From assembly GCA_025024175.1 (NCBI GenBank), contig QCXZ01000075.1, positions 6,138,001 to 6,202,000 of the forward strand: a stretch of DNA of 64,000 nucleotides, read 5' to 3'. This document shows positions 23,221 through 34,522 of this stretch, one piece after another (within the stretch, counting starts at the first letter, position 1; each line of letters starts with the position of its first letter). The notes under the pieces are model-generated. The model ran no database searches. It saw only the letters and a list, made by a program, of their open reading frames with translations, and was not told the origin of the DNA. The position numbers were made by a program, and so were the translations under genes. The stretch comes from Rhyzopertha dominica. Its lineage: Eukaryota; Arthropoda; Insecta; Coleoptera; Bostrichidae.

Positions 23221-24060
23221 TGAGCAAATAGATATTTGTGAATGGTAAAGTCAAAAACCTTTGCAAAACAGCATATTTCCTATATCTTCTGCCAAAGGTT
23301 TTTTTCATGAATTTTTCCAGATCCCACTTAAACATGAAGCTGTGGAATTTCAATAGAAGCCTAAAAATAAGCGAATCCATACTATACAACCTCAGATCCG
23401 CAATTTGAAATAAATTATTTGAGACTGAAATTGGATAAAGCTATTTGTCAGATACCGAAGTTCGCAAAGAAGCTTTTCTGCAAGGAGAATACTAGTCTCA
23501 TTCAGGTTTTCAGATTCTGATTATATCAAACGACAAACATCACAATATGCAAATCTAACAATTACAAATTCCATAACCTACTTTGGCCGGTAGAACATTG
23601 TCGTCAGAATAGTGTGCGCCAAGATGCACAACTACGCGTGGGCACCGGTGAATTTAAATAAATTCATTAGCAATTATAATTTAACCCGTAAGTAAACGTT
23701 AATTAAAGAATTAAGTCCTCTCGCTAACGGCGACCATTGTCGTCTAAAAGGTCCGGACGTGAGCAATTTGGGCAATGAGTTAGAGTCGCGGTTTCTTGGA
23801 CGTCATAAATCTGCAGAAGGCGTTTATCACTGACATTTAGCACTTACTGACATGTACGAAATGAATAATGCATTTGATAATAACGTTATTATGTTTTTTG
23901 AATTCTACAGTGTTCATTATATGTTAATTTCTGATAGTGCTGAAGTTATTTATTAGGTACACTTTTATTATACTTTCTTCGAGTTAACATTAACTCACCT
24001 TACGAAATCTTCCTATAAAGGTGTGAATGCGTAGGAAATCATAAAGTGAATGGAAACAAA
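23221..24060. other. spacer with a GC-elevated part
   Basis: 23590-23840 is of balanced composition and unique within the window, with no coding signal. It is a candidate regulatory element. The remainder is AT-rich. Confidence 0.3.
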
Positions 24061-24063
24061 ATA

Positions 24064-26061
24064 CGGGCAATTTATAGAGAATGGGCAATCCCTGAACTGG
24101 AAATACTAAACACCAAAATATGCCTATTACAAATGATACAGGTTTACGAGTTTTGGCAACATATCCATTTTACCTAACAAGTTATGGCTAAAATGACAAG
24201 AAAATCTAAAAAGCAGTTCTATTTTCAATAAAAAAGGCACTCTTGTTTATTTCATGTACTATTAGTTTTTGAGTTATGTGCATTCTAAATATTTGTTTGT
24301 TTGTTGTAGAACGAATTTATTCTTTTAAATTCTACAATGCGGGTAACAACAGTAAAGGCAACAAATAACAATCAGTAACAGTAATAAAAGAAAACTTCAA
24401 GGTAAATGCTCAGAACGATCGCCTTCCACTTCAATACACTTTGTAAGGCATATCCTTAAAGATCTTTGAATATTAAATAACATTTATCGATATTTTTAAT
24501 AATATTAGCAGCTTCTTGAATTTTCTGTCGTAATTCTTCGATGGAATTAATTGTTTCTTTGTAAGCCATGTCCTTCATTTGTGACCATATTGAGAAGTCT
24601 AGAGGGTTAAATCTGGACTTCTAGATGGGCAAACAAATTCACTGTCACGTCCAATCCACCGGTGAGGAAAGTGTTCATTCAGGTATTGGCGTACTGGCAG
24701 AAAAAAATGTAGCGGTACCCCGTCTTGCATAAACCACAAGTTCCGCTTCATGGCTAGTGGTACATCTTCTATTAGTGTGTTTAAATTTGTTCAAGGAAGT
24801 TTAAATAGAGGGGCCCGTTCAGATTAGGAGGAAGTTCAAAAGGACCAATTAAAAAACCAGATATCACACCACACCAAATATTTACCTTGAATTCATGCTA
24901 AAAATGTCGATCATTTAGAGCATGTGGATTTTCGGAGTCCCACAAATGATTGTTTTTCCAATCAGAAACACCTCGCCTAGTAAACGTCACCTCATCGATG
25001 AAATGGAGGTTATTAAGAAAATCCTGGTTTTCGGTTTGTTTACCTTGGATGAATTGAGCAAACTGTAGGCGAACTGGTAAATCTTGATGTAACAAATTTT
25101 AGATAGGAGTATAGTGATATGAGATTATCTTTCTTTAAAATTCTCCAGATAGACGATTGGCTTATTCCTGTTGCCACAATTAACCGACGAGTACTGATAT
25201 CTGGATTTTCCGAAATACGAACTAAAACCTCGTCTTCATCATCGACGTTGATAGTTTTTCTAGCACCATTTAAGCTTTTAGAACGAAAACACCTTGTTTT
25301 GCCTAGGCGGATGTAAATACGTCTGAACAGTTTGTGACTGGGTTGCCTTCGATTTGGGTATAATTCTAAATACATTCTGGCTGCACCAAGTCCACTACAA
25401 TTTGACCGAGCAAAAACACAAATCATGTCAAGCATTTCACTGTCAGAAAATTCATTATGTCGTGGCATTTTCTTATTTTAGAATTTTTACTACAAATAAT
25501 ACTAAGTAAATTAGAAAAAATACAATAAACACTCTTACTTAGTGACAGTAAAATGGTTTATTTCTTTACACGAAAAATTGGTAAGTGCCTACTTGAAAAA
25601 AGTCAATGTAATAACGGTGGCTTAGGAGTCTTTACACTGAATGTTTAAAATGCAAACAACTCAAAAACTGATAGTTACATGAAATAAACAAGAGTGCCCT
25701 TTCGATTGAAAATGGAACTGCCTTTTAGATTTTCTAGTCTTTTTAGCCATAACTCGTTAGGCAAAAAAGATATGTAATTTACTTAAGTAACAGGATGTAA
25801 CCAACGCCCTGTATACATAGTACTAAATTTAGCATTAAATTCGTAATTATCTTGCCAAAAAACATAAAGTTGCCAATTTTCCAGACGACACTGCTTCAAA
25901 TCACAAAATTATTGAGAAATTTCAAATTAAAATTCCAACTTTGAACACCCTGTATCTCGTAAACCTGCATCATTTGCATAAGGCATGTTAAGCTCAATCA
26001 CCATATTTTGGTGTGTAGTATCTCGAGTTCAGAGATTGCTCATTCTTAATGAATCACCCTG
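24064..26061 (-). mobile_element. near-complete DD41D Tc1/mariner element with long inverted ends
   Basis: About 2.0 kb, bounded by TA (24062-24063 and 26062-26063). The outer ends match as inverted repeats (left GAATGGGCAATCCCTGAAC and ACACCAAAATATG; right the reverse complement with a few changes). A second inner match pairs left 24170-24300 with right 25650-25765 (AAATCTAAAAAGCAGTTC; CACTCTTGTTTATTTCATG). The inverted ends therefore span over 200 bp, but the right arm holds about 180 bp (25785-25965) with no left counterpart. The transposase lies between the arms. Confidence 0.85.
24397..25468 (-). pseudogene. DD41D-type transposase, lightly damaged
   Basis: The start is MPRHNEFSDSEMLDM at 25468. 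The N-terminal part (to about residue 115) has the two helix-turn-helix regions seen in DUF4817 transposases (LGAARMYLELYPNRRQPSHK; ISTRRLIVATGISQSSIWRI). A frameshift near 25090 leads to HFIDEVTFTRRG (first Asp), a stop follows at about 24900, then WFMQDGVPLHF (second Asp), RWIGRDSEF, and a one-base loss just before LDFSIW (third Asp). Counting through that shift gives 41 residues between the second and third Asp. The end CIEVEGDRSEHLP fits the family's usual CIExxGxHFEHLL tail. Only about three lesions are visible, so this is a young pseudogene. Confidence 0.8.
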
Positions 26062-26063
26062 TA

Positions 26064-27929
26064 TAATATTAATTTTTATACGGACACTGAATATCAGAAA
26101 TTAATGCTTGAATGTATGTATACTTTACTTCAATTATTTAGTAATAACCCATTTATTTTTTTTATTTTTGACCTAAAGTGATAAATTTTCTGAGAAGGTT
26201 GGATGTCGAATTAAAATTTCACAGTCTTGGTGATAGCGTACTTATTGCAATAAAACCCAAATACATAACTTAGAAACTGTTAGCTACTCTCCTCTATTTC
26301 CCAAGCCAATATTGTCTGTAATGTATATAAGGTCATATTTCTAAATTGTTTAGGTCCTTGTGTGATCTGTTTGTGTTGATTTCGATTTAAAAAAACTTTA
26401 ATATTCCTGAGTATCACTGCCAGATGAATCCGACTTCCAACTTCAACTGGCTGGACCTTGTACTAATTTATTTATTTCTCTCTAATTTACATAAAACTCC
26501 TTAGAATTAAGACATAGCCTTGGCTGTATCTAAACTGATATTACAAAACTTTCGACACAGGCTACTGCTTAAGCTTCAATTTATATTTCTGATTATAAGT
26601 AAAAATAAAAACTATGTGTAACTTTATTACAAAAATATTTATTTATATTTCTTAAATTCTTTTTGTTCGGAGTGACATAACAGCTAGATTAGGCGCTGAT
26701 GCACCTGTACTTAGATTGTAAAAAATCACGTCTTGAATTCTTCTATTAAAAAATTTTTAGTCTTTTTATTTTGATGACGTACGAAGCGCTATGCGCAACA
26801 TAATTTTTTTCAAATTTGTTGCGTTTGTTGTACCAGCATGTGTTTTTATTATATCACCCTAGACCTTAAAACGTTGTTATATTTTCAACGTCCACTTTAA
26901 AACTTTTAAGACTAGCATAATTTTCTTACTTAGCACATTAACGCCAGAAAAAATACAAATCCTTTAGTTTGTTACAGATGTAATACGATATTCAACAAGC
27001 TGTAAAACAAATAACTCCGACCTATATCAAGTTTCTGGTAATAACGTTTCACTCTCTGATTTACATTCTGGTCGCATTTCACTCGACAATCGCGATTATA
27101 TTGCGCATAAATAGGTTAGGAGTTATTCGGCATCACATAATAAACAATGATTCAACCAATAGAGTCGGAAAGAAACACGAAAAACATACCACGAACACGA
27201 AGTCTGTTTGCTTCGGTAATTTCTTGTTCAAAAAATATAAGTCGCTCCTTAGAGAAGAATTGAAGTTAAAGTTGCAAGCAACAATCTGTGAGACTTATTA
27301 TACGAACAGTCGATTACCACTCACAATGGTTTACAAGTATTACCTGAAGCTGTCGTAAATAACAGACGGGTTCGGCACGTTCCACTGTTTTGCAGCGAAG
27401 TAGACCGTACCCAAAAATTGTGTTTAGGCTTTTTTAGAATTTTTTTTCCCGAACACATAAATCAGTGAGCATTATTTGGTATTATTATTATTTGAACTAC
27501 AAATATTTCTCATCTAATAGCTTTTAACGTATGACTAAATCGTATTCTTTCCTAATTTAATGAGTAGTATCTATTTTTATTACCATGAATGGTAAACATT
27601 TCAATTTCAATGCGGCAGCCCATACTTTCTAATTTTAAAATTTTCTTTTATTCTGGAGGGTCATAAACGTAGTTTCTTCCTGTATATATATATTTTTTTT
27701 GAAATAAGAAGAAATCGGAACTATTCTAGTCCTACTATAAACGGTATTGAAAGCATATGTATTTACTTATATTTTAAAGTTTTACAGCATATAAGCGTAC
27801 CAAATTTTTTACTTGTTCAGTCATACCTACATATATGCTTACATTTAGCCACTTATTAAGAGGCGTTTGTGACAAATACATTTCGTAGGGCAACTGCTCA
27901 AACAGATTATTGCTGATTTTAAACCGATT
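26064..27929. other. AT-rich spacer
   Basis: No coding frame with domain similarity, no repeats shared with the rest of the window. The 85-codon plus-strand frame at 27101-27358 has no recognisable features. Confidence 0.4.
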
Positions 27930-28453
27930 ATCATTCTGATATGAATGAGGAAGTGTTTGAAAAGTGGTCCAAAAACATTTTATTGCCCAAATTGCCACCA
28001 AACAGATCCATAGTAATGGACAACGCTAGTTACCATTCGGGGCAACTGGATAAAATTCCAAATACAACAACTAATAAGGCAACCATTCAAGAGTTTTTAA
28101 GAAAAGAAGATTTATATTTCGAAGAGGGCTACACAAAAAAAACAATTGTTGGAAGTGCTTGGCATAAAATTTTTTTCGAAAAAATTAAAAAATGACATAT
28201 TATTGCATTTTTAACCCCATTAAAATGATATTGGGGCAGTTGAAAAAAAATTCGACGAGGGAACACCGGTGGAAAATTTTGCAATGAAATGCTGCTAAAA
28301 ATTAGACACGAAACTGAAATAACAAGTGTCGATGCTGGGAGAAATTCAGTGCGGCATGTACTGGACATTGAAAATCGGTACAGAGCAAATCATGTACAAC
28401 AATTAATAANAGAAGTNAATCGTAATTTTAGCAGTGAAAGTGATAGTAAATAA
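27930..28453 (+). pseudogene. DDE_3-type transposase C-terminal remnant
   Basis: The frame at 27941 reads EEVFEKWSKNILLPKLPPNR, then SIVMDNASYHSGQLDKIP (second catalytic Asp in MDNASYH) and ATIQEFLRKEDLYFEEGYTK. A shifted frame near 28205 gives FNPIKMILGQLKK, where the family has LNPIExxWxxxK, so the catalytic Glu has become Lys. Further shifts give LLKIRHETEITSVDAGRNSV and IENRYRANHVQ. It is related to the pseudogene at 30165-31483. The N-terminal half with the first Asp is absent. Confidence 0.7.
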
Positions 28454-29018
28454 TTTCTGTTAGTTTATGACTCTTATAATGTGCTTATTAACAAGCTGTA
28501 ATGAACATAATCGATACCGTGTATAAATTTTATTGTGCACTATTGTAAATTTTTTCTCACGAATGTAAATAATTTTCTACTTACTAATTTGTATGTTTAT
28601 ATATTAAATTTGTATAAATTCGTTATGATGTGTAAAGGCTTTTTTTATAAATCGGAAAATTTCAACCCGATAAATTAAATAATTATTAAATAAAATTTGT
28701 TATAAAAGCTTCTGTTTTATTGATTGCTAAATTATCACAACTAACACATTTCAAAAATTTATAGTGGAAAAGTTAAAATTTTAGCCAGCAAGATTTTTTT
28801 GAATACGGCCTATTTAGGAACTTTGAAGCGTGCCACTAATCCCAATAGTTTACGACTGCCCACCATCAAAATGTAAAACTCTCTGCATAAGTCAGTCTCA
28901 TAGATCATTGCTTGATACTTTACTATTTTAATATGGTGATGATTTAAAAAGCTCCTTCTGACTTCATCAAGTAGCAATTGTTGTTTGTTATACTTTCACA
29001 CAAAAGCTTGAAACTCAC
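28454..29018. other. intron sequence
   Basis: AT-rich DNA downstream (in the minus-strand sense) of the splice donor at 29018. No further exon was recognised before position 1. Confidence 0.35.
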
Positions 29019-29214
29019 CTGTTTTTTCAGTCCATTTCTTCAACGAGGCGGCTGACGTCCTCTCATCTGCTGTCACTGTGACACTATTATTACGTCTGGA
29101 TCTCGTTGATCCCGGTCCAAAATGCACCCACATTACCACTATGAACGCAAGCAACACCGCTATAGCTACACATGCTAGCACGGACACGCACCTTTGTCTC
29201 ACTGTCGAAGTCAT
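29019..29214 (-). CDS. first coding exon of an unidentified type II membrane protein
   Basis: The minus-strand ATG at 29214 (context AAACAATGA, close to insect start consensus) opens 65 codons plus one base, ending at a canonical donor CAG|GTGAGT (29019/29018). The exon therefore ends in phase 1. Residues 1-8 are a short basic tail (MTSTVRQR). Residues 9-32 form one hydrophobic helix with no signal-peptidase site, so an N-in signal anchor is likely. The outside part is Ser/Thr/Arg-rich with one N-glycosylation sequon (N42-N-S). The ending KKWTEKTG continues into an exon that is not in the window or not recognisable. Composition and codon use differ from the surrounding TE debris. Secretory enzymes and TNF-like ligands start this way, but I do not recognise the protein. 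Confidence 0.65.
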
Positions 29215-29242
29215 TGTTTATCTGTCGCCACTCGAGAACAAT
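29215..29242 (-). other. 5' UTR part of the same exon with splice acceptor
   Basis: The exon begins at 29242 after a good acceptor on the minus strand (CTGTTTTCGTTGTTGCAG|ATTG). The 28-base leader has no upstream ATG. The presence of an acceptor shows that at least one upstream exon exists. Confidence 0.6.
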
Positions 29243-29832
29243 CTGCAACAACGAAAACAGTACGTTAATCACTTGAAAACAGTTACAAAGGACTGGTGTT
29301 GATGGCAATATCGGCAATATTTGCTGGTCTACAAGCAGCTAAAATGTAATCATCTAGTGTCGAAAATCATGTACATAACTGATTTCTAATAAAGATGAGA
29401 ACTAAATAGTGTTAGCTCATCAGTAAAAACTTTAAAACTTCTTCACGCTTCAATCAAATTTAACGAACTATATCTCATATTATCATGATTTTTAACGGGT
29501 TTAAGATGTACCATTTATTCGTTCGAAAACGGAAGGAGCACTAAAAATATTCTATTCATGATATCTCTAAAAATTTAATAGGCGATATACTTTTTTTGTC
29601 TGTTTTCTAGGCTACTACGTAAAAGAAAATTGTTCGTTTTGAAATAATTGCCACACAACACATCACGTAGAAAGAGTTGGTAATTTTGTTCCCAATTTCT
29701 AGGCAACACTCAATAGGACGAGATAGTTTTTTTACATTATTTTGTAAACTATTATTTAAGAAACATAATGGTGAGAACAAGGGGTCGATAGTCAAACTAT
29801 AATGAAAAAACCGTACCATCCTGAGTAGAGTA
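29243..29832. other. intron sequence
   Basis: AT-rich DNA upstream of the coding exon. No repeat or coding signal is supported. Confidence 0.35.
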
Positions 29833-30110
29833 AAGGACTACTTGAATGTCTAGGCGGATTAACCGAAGGATATTCTCCTCACAGTGGAGTCAGGTTACTT
29901 CAGCTTTGAACATTACCCTTGAGTAAATCCCTTACCTAATTAGTTCAAACAACGCAAATCTTGGAATCAAACCGAACTGTGCCTAACCCATGGTTGACTA
30001 ACAAGTTTAGTAGCTTATCTACGCCTCCAGTAGATTTTTCGATTAAGAATTCCATAGAGTTTATAGACAAAATTAAGAAAACTTGAAGAGGATAAGTTAC
30101 TGGTGTACTG
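29833..30110 (+). mobile_element. PLE fragment
   Basis: 29833-29995 matches 52929-53085 (GGATTAACCGAAGGATATTC; TTACCTAATTAGTTCAAAC). It is followed by a frame reading PVDFSIKNSIEFIDKIKK, which resembles the start of the PLE reverse transcriptase (xxYIKNSFDFIxKIKxI). It ends where the DDE_3 transposon begins. Confidence 0.55.
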
Positions 30111-30164
30111 CAAAACAGATGAATGATGGCGAGCGGTGGAGGCTGCATGTCGTGACTGAAAATT

Positions 30165-31483
30165 GTGCTCGATGTCGGACGACGAAAAAAAAAAACTTTG
30201 CGAAGTCAAACGAAGGAAGTAGTGTACCGTGTGTTTTCTTATTTTAAGAATGAAAGCGGTGCCTCAGATGCTCTCGAAAGTGTGAAATGTAAGACATCTA
30301 TTGCTAGGGCAATCACTGTCAGAACTATCGAGAGGATTGTTCGTGAAGGTGATTGCAGTGCATGAAAATAATGGAAAACCACAGTTCAGTACTCCTGGAA
30401 ATAAGAGACCGACGAAGAGTAGCCTGACAGCCGATTTTCCGGAATACAAGAACACTGACTTGCGTCATACTGTGCACGAATTTCACGAGACCGAAAGAAA
30501 TCGTGTGACAGTAGCACAATTAAAACAGAAGATACGAACTGACTTGGATTGGCATGGATCGAACGAGACGTTGAGGGTTTTATTGCACAACATGGGATTC
30601 AGGTGGAGGAGAGCTCAAAATAATCAGAAAGTGCTAACTGAAAGGCATGACATCAGATCACTTCGAATTTCTTATTTGGAGAAAATAAAATATTTCCGAA
30701 GGCAGAATACACCAATTGTATATCTGGACGAAACTTACCTGCATGGTGGACACACTTCGTCGAAAAACTGGACGAATGATTCGACAAAAGGGTTATATGC
30801 AAATATGTCCAAAGGTCAGGGGCTTATAATCATACACGCAGGATCGGAAAGGGGGTTACCCGGATGCCTATTAATGTTCAAGTCAAGAACAAAAAGTGGT
30901 GATTACCATTCAAAAATGAATTCTGGTAATTACGGAAAGTGGCTGGAAATCATGTTAATCACCAATTTGCCAAGGAATTCGGTCATTGTTACTGATAATG
31001 CTCCGTACCATAATGTGCAAACCAATCCCGCACCGAATTCCAAGAAAGCAGATATGGTGCGATGGTTTACGGATCCCAACATTAATTTCGATCAAAACAG
31101 TTTGAAACCAAAACTGTACGAAATTATTAAAAATAACAAAAAGCGCCATGTAACTTGACAACTTGTTACGAAGTCATGGACATACTGTTTTACGCTTACC
31201 ACCCTACCACCCGGATTTGAATCCCATCCAGTTAATTTGAGCCACAGTAAAACACAACATTGGTACAAGAAATGTCACGTTCAAATTGGATGACGCAAGA
31301 ATGATAGCCGAAGAAGAATTCAGCAAGATAACACCCGAAGATTGGAAGAAGTGCTGTGACCACGTGATTAAAGTAAAGGACAAATATATGGAGCATGAAG
31401 TGTTTGTTGATAATCTCAGTGAAGTGGAACCTCTAATTATTAACTTACAAGATAATAGTGACAGTGACTGTAATAGTGATTAG
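30165..31483 (+). pseudogene. DDE_3-type (IS630/Tc1-like) transposase, nearly full length
   Basis: The N-terminal DNA-binding part (LRSQTKEVVYRVFSYF, then ITVRTIERIVREG) is followed by a shift near 30350-30365 into a 285-codon frame. This holds WRRAQNNQKVLTERHDI, IVYLDETYLH (first Asp), SVIVTDNAPYHN (second Asp) and KLYEIIKNNKKRHVT. After one frameshift near 31155 comes HGHTVLRLPPYHPDLNPIQ, then LI-stop-A. The family has NPIE and a Trp there, so the catalytic Glu is now Gln and the Trp a stop. The C-terminus DWKKCCDHV to the acidic tail follows (31286-31483). About 78 residues separate the second Asp from the third acidic position, a long spacing. No inverted repeats were found. Confidence 0.8.
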
Positions 31484-31789
31484 ATAGTGCATATGTACCT
31501 ATGTATTAATTCTCTACATTGTATAATGTTGTTTCGCTTGTCTTCTTTTCATTTGCCTTCAATTTCTGGTAGTAACTTGACCACCCGTTCGATACTGTGA
31601 TTTATTATTTTTGTTTCTCTTGTTTGTACTTTGTTATTAGTTCTCTTTATTGTACAGTCTTATTGTTTCTTCTAAGTATGTTTTCTTTTTCATTCGTTTT
31701 TTGGTTCCAATAGTAATATGACAACTCACATGTATGCGTATGTATTATTGACATTATTTGTAGGTTTGCATTTTTTGTACTACCAACGT
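31484..31789. other. spacer
   Basis: T-rich sequence with no feature recognised. It may contain the 3' end of the DDE_3 element. Confidence 0.35.
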
Positions 31790-32060
31790 TATTTTCTTAC
31801 ATATAAAACCAAAATTCAAGAATATATGCAATTTACCTCTTTATGCAAGTCCCAGAACTGTTTGCAAATTAACAATGAGCTTTTCAAACAACACGAAGGA
31901 ACAGCCATGGGAAACAGTCTTTTCTGACACATTTATTTATGAGTTGATTTGAAACAGATTTCAAAAATAACAACCAGTATCTCCCTCACATATGGTTGCG
32001 TTACGTTGATCATGTTTTTATTTATCCGTGATTTATTCGAACCCTGGTTAGAACTATCTG
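31790..32060 (+). mobile_element. PLE-type reverse transcriptase fragment with lost catalytic Asp
   Basis: The frame to 31927 ends in LQINNELFKQHEGTAMGNSL, the RT block before the catalytic core (QxxGTAMGNPLS). Stops follow, and then in another frame WLRYVDHVF (about 31993-32020), where the second Asp of YVDD is His. The sequence up to about 32480 is open on the plus strand (178 codons) but shows no further RT similarity and cannot be assigned. Confidence 0.6.
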
Positions 32061-33149
32061 TCTACTACAAACAAGAAAATCAACTATGCTGCGTTTTAAC
32101 AAAGCTACGATGCAATAAAAAATTAGAACACGACATAAATTATATTAGTAACTTAGCACAAGTTTTTACTGGCAACCTTCGCGACCAAATTCAGCAAAGA
32201 TACAAATTAATCCATTCCTCCTCCAGTAACTTTAAACCTTCAACAGATGTGTTTCGAAATAACCGACTCCTGTATAATTTTACAAGAAAAATAAATCCCG
32301 AAAGTAAAATAAGGAAGTCATTACTCCTACGTTTATTTGCGCTCAGTTTACAACTGCACGCAAAATTTACTAGTACTAATCGAGGCAACATTTACGCGAG
32401 GTTTCACAGAAAACTACACCGTGAGTCACGCTGCGTAAATTCGACTTTTTCACTCACACTCGAAATTAGCAAGAATAATAAATAATAATTCTGGCGGGAT
32501 TAAGTAATAATTTCGTTAGAAATAGCAAACACAGGTTGATACAAAAACAAATCTGCTAAAAAGCGAAAACGCAAAGAAGTATAGTGAATACTCATCTGCT
32601 TGGAACGTGCCCCAGAATAAACCTTTCTTTTGTGTATACAAAAAGATTCATAAAATTAAAAACTGTTATGCGTGTTGATATGACACCTAATTTTTTACAT
32701 ATAGATTGTTATTCTTTGAAAGGCTAGCACAAAGTAAATTTTCAGAACCACTGAATTAAGAAAAAACTATAAGAATAACCATTTGCATGCCTACTTTGAT
32801 GATGAATTCTACATATCGCAATATTGTAGAAGCATTTCAAACACTAAGATTTAAGACCTTACAATAATTAATTAATAATTATGGAAAGAAACACTAGATA
32901 ATATTCTAACGGTCTATTACTTTAGTGAAATCCGCAACTACTTAAATAGTACAAAGGATTAGAGGACTTTCTAAATATAAAGCAAATATTACATTCTGGA
33001 ATCAGCTGCAGATGAAGCATAAAGAGATTAAAAGAAAAAAGCAGAACAATGAAACGGATGTGTTGAAGGGAAAACGGGAAAGAAATATGGTAGAGTATTA
33101 CAGCAAAGATTTAAGTAAATCCGGCGTTGCATATCGAGCTTTCCTTAAC
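32061..33149. other. unassigned sequence
   Basis: 32061-32485 remains open in one frame (includes FTRKINPESKIRKSLLLRLF) and may be a decayed retroelement part. 32490-33149 is AT-rich with nothing recognisable. Confidence 0.3.
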
Positions 33150-33888
33150 TAATTTCACTAAGCAATTCTGATGCATTACTGTATAAATCTCTCTATTCTA
33201 TTGACTGGTCATTTTAAAAAAAAACTATAGGGATATCGAAAAAGCGTGTTCTCTATTTTACAACACACTTAACAACACTTTTGCATTATATGTTCCTAAA
33301 TATTCTTTAAAACAAAACTGAAAATATCACTACCCTCCATGGTTTAATGGTGAGATCAATAACTGTCTTCGTAAGAAGAATTGTTACTTCAAGAAGAACA
33401 AAATATTTAAAAGAGGTCGTTTTCTTAATCTTTTTAAACATTATCGTTCTCGCTCAAAATCGTTAATATCCTGCTCCTACAAAGTATATTTTCGTGAGAC
33501 AGAAGAATGTCTAACAAACAGTCCTAAAAATTTCTGGAAATTCATACAACGGAACAAAAGTACAACCCGGATCCCGGGTCTTATGTGGTACAACAATCAG
33601 GAACTAAATGATCCCCTCTCTATAGTCAGTGCGTTTAGTCACTACTTCAGTAGTGTTTATATTCAATTCCAGCAGATTGTAAGCAAATGCGATTCTTCAC
33701 TGAATAATAATATCTTGGTGTCTGTTGCTAACATTACCGAAGAAGAAATTTTACAAGCATCAGTATGCTCTAAAGACACGTTTACCTCCGGTGTTGATGG
33801 TATTTTAAGTTTCCTTGTCAAATACTGTGCTCATATTTTTGTTAAACTGCTTTTTTATCTATTTAATCTTATGTTATGTTTAATTTGA
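33150..33888 (+). mobile_element. LINE ORF2 middle part (jockey-like)
   Basis: Consecutive frames read NNTFALYVPKYSLKQN, PPWFNGEINNCLRKKNCYFK, LFKHYRSRSKSLISCSYKVY, ECLTNSPKNFWKFIQRNKST and, in a 101-codon frame (33583-33888), SAFSHYFSSVYI, EEEILQASVCSKDTFTSGVD and LSFLVKYCAHI. This is the endonuclease-to-RT linker and RT motif 0 of jockey/R1-type LINEs (the usual FxxxFSSVF and xxDGIPxxxLK blocks). The RT core is missing. Stops early in the region show decay. Confidence 0.7.
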
Positions 33889-34229
33889 TGTAAGTATCTC
33901 GAGCATTAGAATCATCATCAAATGAATAAAGTACATCCATTAACGCTTTTTGTCGTTTATCTGAAAACACGATTTTTAAACATTTTGTTATCAAACCATA
34001 CAAAATAAACACCATGTCATTTCAAAGGTAAAAAAAGCAATACATATCTGCTATGGAAATGTATTGTCACAGAAGATCAAAAAGGCTAACAAATGCATAA
34101 TAATTAGTCAAAATACTTTTGTTAAGGACACTTCCTGCATTAACAATGAATGCTGGCTGCAAGAAGACAAATATGCAGTAACTGATATGTGTTAAACATA
34201 ACTAAAAAAAAGTAGGTACAGCAGCTTAC
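33889..34229. other. intron sequence
   Basis: AT-rich, nothing recognised. It lies between the LINE fragment and the exon at 34230. Confidence 0.4.
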
Positions 34230-34394
34230 CTTTATTATTACGTCGTTATCTGTTCGAGAATCGTGAGCTTCGAGAACTAAAACACACAATACTTATACAT
34301 CGAAAGTCCCGTTTCGGCAGATATAATTTATGCATTTTATTCGTCGCGTTCAGCTTTGTTGGACCATGGTGCGCGGCTGCTTCGCTAGCGGTTC
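34230..34394 (-). other. probable non-coding (5' UTR) exon
   Basis: On the minus strand a strong acceptor (TTTGTTTCTTTCAG|GAACC) opens a 165-base segment of balanced composition that ends at a strong donor (AATAAAG|GTAAGC). All three frames contain stops, and the ATGs start only short frames, so it is most simply an internal 5' UTR exon. It is on the same strand and upstream of the coding exon at 29019-29242. The intron between would be 4987 bp. Linkage of the two exons is inference. Confidence 0.5.
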
Positions 34395-34514
34395 CTGAAA
34401 GAAACAAATACAGAGTATTAGTAAAGTTTCGACATATCCAAAAAATGAAGAAATCTTTCAATGAAACAAATATAAATTGGTACCTAGCAAACTTATTATT
34501 TCATTTGCAGCTTA
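34395..34514. other. intron sequence up to the hAT insertion
   Basis: Short AT-rich stretch. It includes the polypyrimidine tract for the exon at 34394. Confidence 0.4.
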
Positions 34515-34522
34515 GTTCTGTT
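34515..34522. repeat. 8 bp target-site duplication of hAT element, left
   Basis: GTTCTGTT, identical to 36010-36017. Confidence 0.85.

Noticed and set aside
28129..28368. 79-codon minus-strand frame
   Set aside because: It is the complement of the DDE_3 transposase remnant.
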